Source: Planctomycetota bacterium (GTDB lineage Bacteria > Planctomycetota > B15-G4). From it: DNA of 64,000 nt. Both the position numbers and the translations under genes were made by a program. Below, one piece after another: positions 28,401 to 39,877 of this stretch; within the stretch, counting starts at the first letter, position 1; the number at the start of each line of letters is the position of its first letter. The DNA is taken from assembly GCA_020638905.1 (NCBI GenBank), contig JACKHP010000016.1, positions 1 through 64,000 on the forward strand. The letters run 5' to 3'. The notes below the pieces were generated by a model. The model worked only from the letters and a program-made list of their open reading frames with translations. It did not search any database and was not told where the DNA came from.

Positions 28401-29067
28401 CGAGCGCGGCGAGCGCGGAGAGACGCGCGACGAGTTCGTCGAGCACCGCGCCACGCGCGAACGGCTCGGTGCGCCAGGACGCGTCGAGGTGGCGTCCGTC
28501 GGCGAGACGCTTGACGGCGTCGAAGAGCGCCTCGCGCGGACCGCCGTCCTTGCGTCCGGCCTCGCGCCGCAGCACGCGCAGCACGCCCTCGGGCGGCGCG
28601 TCGAGCACGCGCTCGAACCAGCGGTCGAACGCCAGCGCGAGCAGCGCGTCGGCCTCGTCCTGCGCCGCGACGACGAAGAGCGGATCGACGCCGGCCTCGA
28701 TCGGGTGCCCGCGCAGGATCTCCCCGCACAGCCCGTGGATGGTCGAGATGTGCGCCACCTCGAGGGTCTCGAGCGCCGCGTCGAGCCGCGCGCGGTCGGA
28801 TCCCTCGCGCCGCGCGCGCTCGATCTCGGTGCGCAGGCGCAGCTTCATCTCGCCCGCCGCCTTCTCGGTGAACGTCACCGCGGCGATGCGATCGAGCGTC
28901 GAGGTGCCCGTCTCGAGCAGCGCGAGCAGGCGTCCCACGAGCGCGGTCGTCTTGCCGGTGCCGGCCGCGGCCTCGACGAAGAAGGTCGTCGCGAGGTCTT
29001 CGCGGATGCGCCGACGCGCGGGCGCGTCGGCGGGTTCGCGGGGGACGGGCGCGGCGCGCGGCGTCAC
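25495..29067 (-). CDS. addA: AddA-type UvrD-family helicase/nuclease for double-strand break repair
   Basis: 1190 residues. Walker A EAAAGTGKTT (Lys39), motif Ia FTEKAAGEMKLRL, 'HISTIHGLCGEIL', Walker B VFVDEFQDTDPLQ, motif III GDPKQSIYRFRGAD, motif V MTVHAAKGLEFPVVVL and motif VI YVAATRARELL show a complete SF1A helicase. The C-terminal RecB-like PD-(D/E)XK nuclease has FGSLVHAVLA, Asp1136 (GVVDLAY) and D1149-F-K1151 (VVDFKTD). The length suits AddA of AddAB. GTG at 29067 is supported by GAGGAG 6 nt upstream. The likely partner addB is on the same strand 4.8 kb upstream, with a kinase and a small gene inserted between. The family resects broken ends for RecA loading. Confidence 0.88.
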   Translation of the reverse strand: MTPRAAPVPREPADAPARRRIREDLATTFFVEAAAGTGKTTALVGRLLALLETGTSTLDRIAAVTFTEKAAGEMKLRLRTEIERARREGSDRARLDAALETLEVAHISTIHGLCGEILRGHPIEAGVDPLFVVAAQDEADALLALAFDRWFERVLDAPPEGVLRVLRREAGRKDGGPREALFDAVKRLADGRHLDASWRTEPFARGAVLDELVARLSALAALAPRAKSDKDWLARNLAEFGTFLDELRLQESVRGRDHDALERDLGKLLLPWGAHWHWKGSREYGDGLDRDAIVAERDAFKNDLEAALAASEAGLAALLQAELQPVLAAYAELKLRAGRLDFLDLLLRTRDLLRDDAIVRARLQRAFTHVFVDEFQDTDPLQAEILLLLTADDPAQSDPRRAVPRAGALFVVGDPKQSIYRFRGADMALYEETKARLVPRSAELLTLSTSFRARPAIQRAVNAAFAPLLDGNDGQAGWVPLEPWRADVTTRPSVIALPVPKPYGRWGKVYKKNVEDSLPPAVGAFLDWLVHDSGWTVEDDGELVPIRPRHVCLLFRRFQSWGGDVTRGYVRALEERRLPHVLVGGRSFHEREEVSALRAALSAVEWPDDELSVFATLRGPFFALGDDALLVWRATHGRLHPLRRVAVDAEDALLAPVAEALAVLRALHRGRNRRPVAHTLSLLLSAVRAHAGIAIWPTGEQSLANVLRVQDIARRFERRGASSFRAFVERLEDDAERGVALEAPPVEEGTEGVRIMTVHAAKGLEFPVVVLCDPTCHATGRHPTRHVDAARGLRVEMLCGCSPLELLEAAEIERLRDAQESQRLAYVAATRARELLVVPALGDGGAYSDEACWLDGLDPALRPQREARRKAAAAPGCPGFGDDSVLERPQEVGDANDGVKPGLHRAVSGGHDVVWWDPAALKLDAEAAVGLRQETILMAGEDRLAVDEGARAHAAWQAERVATRGGRPSVRAAPVTSLAERTARDTADAGAALVPPADAGVLFAAARARWRADAEAADATTRAVQRALRDVPEVEVHEVAGRLQRRPSGRRFGSLVHAVLATVDLRAASDAISAAARLQGRLLDASAAEIEAAAASVVRALAHDVLRAAARADALRRETPMHLRLPDGTVAEGVVDLAYRDALGWTVVDFKTDAVLDDERRASYATQVRLYARAVGEATGERARGLLLLV

Positions 29068-29395
29068 GACACGCTCCTCGGCTGCGCGCGGCCGGACGCC
29101 ACGGGACGACGAGCGACCGCACGCCGGGATGCTCCGCCGATCTCTCCCGCGCGTCTCGTCACGCGACCCAGGATCGGTCGCGCGCCCCGGAGCCGCAAGG
29201 GACTGAGGAGGTCCCCGGGGGGCGCCGGGTGCTCGGGGGCGTTTTCCTCGGCCACCCGGCCCGATCCACGCTGCGCCGGTACGATGCGGGTCGGAAGAGG
29301 CGTCGCGCACCCCGCGCGGCGACGTCGTGACCGGGTAGGCGCAGGACCGAACGCGCGGATAGACTCGCCCGACGTCCCGGGAGGAGGCGAGTCCG
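29068..29395. other. 328-nt divergent intergenic region (addA / kinase 3)
   Basis: No gene is supported. A TAGACT box (29360-29365) and a GGAGG Shine-Dalgarno 10 nt before the kinase 3 ATG are the only clear signals. It was formerly perhaps the addB-addA junction, see the findings. Confidence 0.5.
29360..29365 (+). promoter_or_regulatory. TAGACT -10-like box of kinase 3
   Basis: 30 nt before the ATG of kinase 3; no convincing -35 at 16-18 nt. Confidence 0.3.
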
Positions 29396-33388
<3,993 letters not shown>

Positions 33389-33480
33389 GCGGCGAACGCC
33401 TACCGATGCCGCGCGACCCGGTCGGCGTCACTCCCCGCAAGACACCGACCACACCAGCGCCACCCCGACGACATCCCCGC

Positions 33481-33777
33481 TCACGCGCCGTCGTCCGCGA
33501 ACGGCAGCGGACGCCCGAGCACCTGCTCGACCGTCGCGCGTCCGAGCCGCACGCACGCCAGGCGCAGCTCCAGTTCTTCGTCCGACGCGTCGGGATGGCG
33601 CGCGGCCATGCCCGCGCGCACGAGCTCATGGGCCGACTCGCACAACGCGCGCAGTAGGGCGCACGTCTCGCGCGAGGTCATGCGGCCCCAGTGCTCGAAC
33701 TGCATCCGCTCGGCCCACGCCTCGGTGTCATCCGCCTGGGGACGATGACGTTTCGGAATGGGCGCACTGTCAGCCAT
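33481..33777 (-). CDS. Small protein resembling partners of nucleotidyltransferase toxins
   Basis: 98 residues. The core, about 28-90 (TSRETCALLRALCESAHELV, AARHPDASDEELELRLACVR, LGRATVEQVLGRPLPF), resembles a widespread family of short helical proteins usually encoded beside a nucleotidyltransferase and thought to act as an antitoxin-like partner. No such partner is adjacent here, so the role is unassigned. ATG at 33777; GAGGTCGGGAA upstream offers a ribosome-binding site. It lies 56 nt after the addB-like gene on the same strand and may be co-transcribed with it. Confidence 0.65.
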   Translation of the reverse strand: MADSAPIPKRHRPQADDTEAWAERMQFEHWGRMTSRETCALLRALCESAHELVRAGMAARHPDASDEELELRLACVRLGRATVEQVLGRPLPFADDGA

Positions 33778-33833
33778 GGTTCCCGACCTCGTAGCGTCCG
33801 CGCGCGCTGCGCCTCCCCCGCCCGTCCCACTCG

Positions 33834-36800
33834 CTACGGCAAGTCCCGCAGCACACGCAAACTCAACAACCCCTTGCGCGTCTTCTTCGCCGTGCGCAGC
33901 TCTTCGTACGGACCGCAGACCGCGCGGTAGTCGCAACGCCTGCACGCGTCCGGCGCCGGCGCGGCCGGCAGGAAGCCCTGCTCGAGCGCGGTGCCGATCG
34001 CGCCGGCGACCTGCTCGGCGGCCCAGCGCGCCTTGTCGTCGAGGGGGACGACGCGCTCCTCGAATCGCCCCGCGCTCGTGCAGGACGCCAGGCGCCCGCC
34101 GGCGACGCGCGCGGCGGGGACGAGCTGCTCGAGCGCGAGCGCGTAGAACACGGGTTGCAGCGTGCGGCCGCCGTCGACCACGGCGTCCTTGCGCAGCGTG
34201 AGGCGTCCCGTCTTGTGGTCGGTGACGCGCAGTCGTCCGTCGGCGTGACGCTCGACCATGTCGATGGCGCCGCGCAGGACGATGCGGTCGGCGACACGCA
34301 CGGGGTCCTTCGCCGACTTCGCATCCATGCCTTCGCGCGCGGGCAGGCCGAAGCCGAGTTCGAAGCGCAGCGGCGTCCAGCCCGAGTCGTCGGACGCCAT
34401 GCGCCGCAGCCACTCGCACAGGTCGGCGCGCAGGAGCGCGATGCCCTCGTCCCACACGCGCGGGATGGCGGGCACGAGCTCGTCGCGCGCGCGGCCGGCG
34501 TGGCGGTCGAGCTCCTCGTCGAGCACGGCGCGCGCGGCGTCGAGCGTCGCGGGACGCACCGGCAACGCGCCCTGGTCGTGCAGCCGCTGCAGCACGTCGC
34601 GCAGCACGGCGTGCACGAGCGCGCCGCGCTGGAGCGGGTCGAGGGTCTCGATGCCGGCCGCCTCCTCGCGCGGCTCGAGCCGGTGCACGGCCGCGAGCAG
34701 GAAACGGTACGGACAGCTCGCGAAGTGCTGCAGCGCGGTGACCGAGTACGGACGCGCGCCGATGGCGTGCGCGGCGAGCGCCCTGGCCGCGCGCGGGTCG
34801 GGCTTCACGAGACCGTCCGACTGCGTCCAGCCGGGACGCCAACGACGCGCGCGGAAACGCAGCGCGCGGCCGAGGTGCGGGTTCGCGGCGAGCAGGTAGC
34901 GCGCGGTGCCGACGGCGTGCAGCTCGGGACGGTCGAGCAGCGTGTCGAGCAGCGCGAGGTCGTGCTCCGACTCGTCGATGGCGTCCTCGGGACGGGACGG
35001 CGCGGGCCATCCCAGCCGCGTGTCGGCGGTGGTCTCGGCGCGCTCGGCGAGCTCGTCGAAGCCCGGCAGCTCGCCCTCGGCCGCACGCAACGCCTCGAGC
35101 GCGTAGAACGACGGCACCCGCGGACGCGCCTGCTCCTGGTCGAGACGCGGATAGCTCAGCACGAGGTGCGTGCGCGCCGCGCCCGCCGCGAGCCGCAGCA
35201 GCAGACGTTCGCGCGCGATGCGCTGCGTGTTCGTGACGAGCGCGGCGTCGAGCGCCGCGCGGCGCTCGTCGCGCAGGATCGGATCCTCGGCGACGCGTCC
35301 CGGGAAGACGCGCTCGGCCAGGCCGGGGACGAAGACCACGTCGAACGCGCGCCCGCGCGCCGACTCGATCGGCAGCACCGAGACGCGCCCCGCCGGGTCG
35401 TCGGCGCCGCGCACGGTCGTGGCCAGCAGGCGCTCGGCGAGCACGAGCCGCACCTGCTCGAGCGGCACCGGTCCGAGCGCGGCCATCGGCAGCATCTCGG
35501 CCAGCACCGCGAGCACGTGATCGGGATGGCGCAGCGCGCGCGTGGCGAGGGCCGAGAGCTCGTCGATCCATTCGCCCCAGGTGGCCTCGCCCGGGAGCGC
35601 CGCGAGGTCGTCGAGCAGCGGCAGCGCGAACGCCGCGAGCGAGTCGACCGCGGCCACGTCGCGCCGCAGCGCCGCCGCGCGCGGGTCGAACGGATCGTCG
35701 GGATCGTCGAGCCCCGCGAGCGAGAGCGACAACTGGCTGCGCAGTCCGGCCAGGCGGTCCTTCCAGCGCGCGTGACCGCCCACCACCGACGCGTCGACGA
35801 GCAGCGTCTCCCAGCGCCGCGGCGCGCGCACCGTGCCCGGCGGCGCGGCCGAGGACGCGCCGCGCACGTCGTCGTCCCCGTCGCGCACGCCGTCGCGCGA
35901 CTCGCCGTCGGACGACGTCTCGTCGTCGCGCGCGAGCGGCTCGTCGTCCTCGTCGAACACGTGCGCGAGGCGGTCGGACGCCTCCTCGAGCCGATCGTCG
36001 TGCGCGCGCGGACGTCCCATGAGCTCGGCGAGTTCGTGCGGCGTCTCGAAGAAGCGCTCGCTCGCCGGCCGCGCGTCGGGCGGACGCCCCGCGGGCGCGT
36101 CGGGCACCTCGCCCAACGAGAGGTACTCGGCGAAGCGCCGCGCCGAGAGCCCCTCGGCCGCACACGCGAGCATCGCGTGCAGCGCGCGTCCCCCCGGATC
36201 GGGCCGGCGCACGCCGCGCGCGAAGTGCACCGGCACGCCCGCGCGTTCGAAGGCCTCCTCGAGGTGGTCGCGGTACAGCTCGGGCGCGCGCAGCAGCACC
36301 GCCATGCGATCGAACGGGACGCCCACGCGCGCGAAACGCAGCACGCGCCGCACGATCTCGACCGACTCGCGGCCTTCGCCGGGAGCCGAGAGCAGCGTGA
36401 CGTGCTCGCCCAGCTCGACCCGTCCACCCGCCGCCGCGGACTCGTCGAACAGGCCCGACGCCAGGCGCTGGAGCGCGTCGGGAGTCTCGTCGTCGCGCGG
36501 CAACGCCTGGGCCGCGACGCCGAGCAGCGTCTCGAGATGCGCGCGCGAGCGCTCGTCGCCGACGGGCAGCGTGGCGATCACGTCGGGCGCGCGGGCCGCG
36601 AGCGCCGCGAGGAGTCGCTGCTCGGCGCGCGACGTCACGAGCGGATCGAGCAACGCGAGCGGCAGCCCCAGCCACGCGTGCCGTCCCGCGGGACCGTCGT
36701 CGTCGGCGCGCGCGACCTCGGTGGCGAGCCGCAGCAGGCCGGCGCGGTCGACGAGTCCGTCGCGCGCGAGCGCGCGCTCGTAGTCGTCGCGCAGCGCCGC

Positions 36801-37241
36801 GAGCAACGCGTCGTGCGCGTCGAGGTCTTCGACGTCGTCCTCGCGCAGCTCGGTGAGCACCGCGAGCAGCGCGCGCGCCAGGCCCGGCGCGTCGGCCACG
36901 CGCCTCATGCGTCCCAGGGCGTCGCGCGCACGCGCCTCGTGCAGCACGCGCGTGAGCAGCGCCTCGGCGCCCAGGCGTCCCACGGGGATCAGGCCGCGCG
37001 CGGCGAGCACCGGGGCGGCGAGGGAGGCGGCCAGCCCGGTGAGCGTCGTGCGGTGGCGTCCGAACGCGGCCGCGCGCGGCGCGTCGGGATCGGCCACGAG
37101 CGCGCGCAGCAAGGCCGAACCCGCGGCGGCGTCGTGCGTGACGAGCACGCACTCGTCGCCCGGCGCGCGCGCGGCGAGCCAGGCCGACACGGCGGCCAGG
37201 CGCGGATGCGCGAGCGGCCCGACGAGCAGCGTCCTTCCCAT
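33834..37241 (-). CDS. addB: AddB-type nuclease/helicase-like subunit
   Basis: 1135 residues. The C-terminal half carries a PD-(D/E)XK nuclease (RGALVHAVLRDVL, LRGAIDMVER, RVTDHKTGRL) and the four cysteines of an AddB-type iron-sulfur staple: Cys843 in FASCPYRFLL and Cys1100, 1103, 1109 (CRRCDYRAVC, C-x2-C-x5-C). The N-terminal region aligns in character with inactivated AddB helicase domains; no Walker A is present, where B. subtilis AddB retains one. SF1-like traces such as FVPGLAERVFPG and LVLSYPRLDQEQARP remain. Partner of the AddA-type protein encoded 4.8 kb away. Start ATG 37241 has no clear Shine-Dalgarno. Confidence 0.82.
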   Translation of the reverse strand: MGRTLLVGPLAHPRLAAVSAWLAARAPGDECVLVTHDAAAGSALLRALVADPDAPRAAAFGRHRTTLTGLAASLAAPVLAARGLIPVGRLGAEALLTRVLHEARARDALGRMRRVADAPGLARALLAVLTELREDDVEDLDAHDALLAALRDDYERALARDGLVDRAGLLRLATEVARADDDGPAGRHAWLGLPLALLDPLVTSRAEQRLLAALAARAPDVIATLPVGDERSRAHLETLLGVAAQALPRDDETPDALQRLASGLFDESAAAGGRVELGEHVTLLSAPGEGRESVEIVRRVLRFARVGVPFDRMAVLLRAPELYRDHLEEAFERAGVPVHFARGVRRPDPGGRALHAMLACAAEGLSARRFAEYLSLGEVPDAPAGRPPDARPASERFFETPHELAELMGRPRAHDDRLEEASDRLAHVFDEDDEPLARDDETSSDGESRDGVRDGDDDVRGASSAAPPGTVRAPRRWETLLVDASVVGGHARWKDRLAGLRSQLSLSLAGLDDPDDPFDPRAAALRRDVAAVDSLAAFALPLLDDLAALPGEATWGEWIDELSALATRALRHPDHVLAVLAEMLPMAALGPVPLEQVRLVLAERLLATTVRGADDPAGRVSVLPIESARGRAFDVVFVPGLAERVFPGRVAEDPILRDERRAALDAALVTNTQRIARERLLLRLAAGAARTHLVLSYPRLDQEQARPRVPSFYALEALRAAEGELPGFDELAERAETTADTRLGWPAPSRPEDAIDESEHDLALLDTLLDRPELHAVGTARYLLAANPHLGRALRFRARRWRPGWTQSDGLVKPDPRAARALAAHAIGARPYSVTALQHFASCPYRFLLAAVHRLEPREEAAGIETLDPLQRGALVHAVLRDVLQRLHDQGALPVRPATLDAARAVLDEELDRHAGRARDELVPAIPRVWDEGIALLRADLCEWLRRMASDDSGWTPLRFELGFGLPAREGMDAKSAKDPVRVADRIVLRGAIDMVERHADGRLRVTDHKTGRLTLRKDAVVDGGRTLQPVFYALALEQLVPAARVAGGRLASCTSAGRFEERVVPLDDKARWAAEQVAGAIGTALEQGFLPAAPAPDACRRCDYRAVCGPYEELRTAKKTRKGLLSLRVLRDLP

Positions 37242-37343
37242 GGGCGGCGATGGTACCGCGGGGCGCGCGGCGACGCGCCGGTCAGCCCTCGGCGAAGGCG
37301 CGCTCGACGAGTTCGTCCTGCTCGAGCCGGCCGACTCCCGCGC

Positions 37344-39728
37344 TCACGGCACGGGGTAGTCCTCGAACGACTCGAAGCACGTCACGCGACCGCGTGCCGG
37401 GACGAGCGCGAGCGCCGCGTCGTTGCCCAGGATCGAACGGCGCTTGTTCCAGACGATCTCGTGCACGCCGGGGCCGAGGCGGGCGAGCAGCCGTCCCGCG
37501 ACGTCGTGGTCGCGCACCACGGCGAACGTCGGCGTGGCGCGCCCGAGCGAAGCGGCGAGTTCGTCGAAGCCCTCGGGGAACCAGAGCGCGCGCTCGTCGT
37601 CCGGCAGCAGCTCGCTGCCGAACAGGAGCTCGCCGGGATCCTTGCCGACCACCAGCCGGCGACGGGCGTAGAAGCCGAGCCCCGGCAGGTAGCTGTCGTA
37701 GGTCACGAGCTCGCCGCCGGCCCGGAGCCCCGGCAGCACGTAGCGCACGAGCTCGCGGCACGAGTGGTTCGGCGAGGTCTGGTGGATGCCTTCGGCCACC
37801 GCGGCCACGGTCAGCGCCATGCCCAGCGCGAGCGTCCCGAACAGCCGCGCGAGGTCGCGCCGAGCCAGGGCGCGCGCGGCCACCCAGCTCGTGGCGAGCA
37901 ACGGCAGCGCCAACAGCAGCGCGAGTCCCGGGCCGCGGTCCTCGATCTCGGCCAGGGCCGGGATGCCGCCGACGAGGGCCGCGAGGGCGAAGAGCGCGAA
38001 GCCGCCGATCGCGACCCGCGCGCCGACGCGCAGCGGACGCGTCCACGCCGCGCCGCCGCGCGCGAGCTGCTCGTCGAACCACGCGCCCAGCGGCAGCGCC
38101 ACGAGCGGCAGGGTCGGCAGCACGTACGGGAGCAGCTTGCCGCTCGAGGCCGAGAAGAACGCGGTCACGACGAACGCGCCCGAGAGCAGGAAGACCGCCG
38201 CCCGGCGCGTCTCGCCGTCGGCCGGCAGCAGCCGGCGCCGTCCGTCGAGCATCGCCGCCGGCACGAAGACCGACCACGGGAAGAACAGCAGCGGCAGGAA
38301 CGCGATCAGGTACCAGAAGGGCTGCTCGTGGAAGCCGCGTCCCTCCTCGCCGAGGAAGCGCGCCACGTGCTGCTGGTACCAGAAGAAGTGGTCGAACTCG
38401 GGATCGGCGCGGGACACGAGCACGAACCACGGCGCGCCGACCAGCAGCAGCACCGGGAGCGTGAGCAGCAACGCCGGACGCACGAGCGCCGCGAGACGCC
38501 GCGTGAGCAGCGCGTAGAGTCCGACCGTGCCGCCCACGAGCACGAGCGCCACGGGACCCTTGGCCAGCACGGCCAGCGCCATGACCGTCCAGAAGCCCGC
38601 GAACCAGGACGCGGCGCGCCGCTCGGCCACGTGCCCGCACCACCACAGCGCGAGCGCGGCGAAGAGCAGCGACGAGAAGAGCATGTCGATCACGAGTCCG
38701 CGCGCCATGAGCGCCCAGAACAGGCTCGTGGACAGGATCACCGCGCCGAGCAGGCCCGCGCGCCGGCCGAACATGCGACGTCCGAGGACGTACGCCACGA
38801 GCACGCCCAGCAGCGCCGCCAGCGCGGGCACGACGCGCGCCTGGAGCTCGCCCTGTCCGAACGCGCGGAACGACGCGGCCACGAGCCACGCGAGCAGCGG
38901 CGGCTTCTCGAAGTAGTGCACGCCGTCGAGCGTCGGCGTGACGAAGTCGCCGCTCGCCAGCATCTCGCGCGGGATCTCGGCGTAGCGTCCCTCGTCCGGG
39001 TCGAAGAAGCCCGGGCCGCCGAGGCGGAAGAAGAACAGCGGCACCGCGAGCAGCACGAGCAGCGCGAGGGCGCGCGCGGTCGGCGACGGGGAGGCGACCT
39101 CGCGCGCGTCGTCCGACGTCACGCCGGACGCCTGCGCGCGGGCGAACGCGCGGCGCGCGACGAGCAGTCCGATCAGCGCACCGGCGAAGACGTCGGCCGG
39201 CAGGTGCGCGCCCTGGAACACGCGCGCCGCCGCGGCCGCCACCGCCAGCGCGAACAGAGGTCGACGCGCCCGCGGGAACACGCATCCCAGGAAGGTCGCG
39301 AGACACCACGCGAGCGCGGCGTGCGTCGACGGGAAGTGACCCCAGTGCCGCTCGATCCAGCCCGCGTCGGCGTCGGGCAGCCCGTGGAACCAGGCTTCCT
39401 GCCGCCCGATCGTCGGCTTGAGCACGACGACGACGAGCGCGGTGAGCGCGAGCGCGCCGAGCAGTCGCGGCGCGAGGCGCCGCCACGCGGGACGATCGAG
39501 CACCACGCCGGCCAGGAACAGTCCACCCACGACGCTCAGTGCGAAACCCACCGAACCGAGCCGCGCCAGATCGTTGGCCAGCGGGTCGAGCGTCGGACCG
39601 CGCAGGCTCACGGCCCACGACGACGTGACGCGATCGGTCGACCACAGCAGCGCCACGCCGGCCGCGATCGCGCACGTCGACAGGAGCCGACGCGGGGTGA
39701 CGCGGGGAACCAGGGCGAGATGGACCAA
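37344..39728 (-). CDS. PAP2 phosphatase fused to ArnT/PMT-type glycosyltransferase
   Basis: 794 residues, all-membrane. Residues about 15-195 form a PAP2-type domain: K104-PTIG-R109 (shortened first motif), P133-S-T-H136 and R169-x5-H175-x3-D179. Residues about 215-560 are a GT83/ArnT-like domain with the DPDEGRYAEIPREML first loop (Asp243, Glu245), followed by a soluble C-terminal domain (about 600-794). ArnT enzymes use undecaprenyl-phosphate sugars, and PAP2 enzymes handle undecaprenyl pyrophosphate or lipid A phosphates, so a joint lipid-linked sugar/lipid-modification role in the inner membrane is likely. The start is uncertain: only TTG at 39728 or an internal GTG is available. Confidence 0.85.
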   Translation of the reverse strand: MVHLALVPRVTPRRLLSTCAIAAGVALLWSTDRVTSSWAVSLRGPTLDPLANDLARLGSVGFALSVVGGLFLAGVVLDRPAWRRLAPRLLGALALTALVVVVLKPTIGRQEAWFHGLPDADAGWIERHWGHFPSTHAALAWCLATFLGCVFPRARRPLFALAVAAAAARVFQGAHLPADVFAGALIGLLVARRAFARAQASGVTSDDAREVASPSPTARALALLVLLAVPLFFFRLGGPGFFDPDEGRYAEIPREMLASGDFVTPTLDGVHYFEKPPLLAWLVAASFRAFGQGELQARVVPALAALLGVLVAYVLGRRMFGRRAGLLGAVILSTSLFWALMARGLVIDMLFSSLLFAALALWWCGHVAERRAASWFAGFWTVMALAVLAKGPVALVLVGGTVGLYALLTRRLAALVRPALLLTLPVLLLVGAPWFVLVSRADPEFDHFFWYQQHVARFLGEEGRGFHEQPFWYLIAFLPLLFFPWSVFVPAAMLDGRRRLLPADGETRRAAVFLLSGAFVVTAFFSASSGKLLPYVLPTLPLVALPLGAWFDEQLARGGAAWTRPLRVGARVAIGGFALFALAALVGGIPALAEIEDRGPGLALLLALPLLATSWVAARALARRDLARLFGTLALGMALTVAAVAEGIHQTSPNHSCRELVRYVLPGLRAGGELVTYDSYLPGLGFYARRRLVVGKDPGELLFGSELLPDDERALWFPEGFDELAASLGRATPTFAVVRDHDVAGRLLARLGPGVHEIVWNKRRSILGNDAALALVPARGRVTCFESFEDYPVP

Positions 39729-39830
39729 TGCGCGGACCCGCGGGACGCTCTTCGGGGCCGCCGACCGTAGCCGTGCTCCGGCGGGCGTTCAAGCAGCGCC
39801 GAGCCGGACCCTGCGCGCCGGACCTCGGGT

Positions 39831-39836
39831 TAGACT
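39831..39836 (+). promoter_or_regulatory. TAGACT -10-like box of the PQQ-type dehydrogenase
   Basis: TAGACT (within GGGTTAGACTG) 41 nt before the TTG start; no clear -35. Confidence 0.3.
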
Positions 39837-39877
39837 GATGCGCCGGCACCGACGGCACCGCCCCGGGGGAGTCCAGC

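Noticed and set aside
34155..39770. 1871-codon open frame on the plus strand
   Set aside because: Antisense to addB and the PAP2-ArnT gene, with low-complexity Arg/Glu/His sequence and no signal; a shadow.
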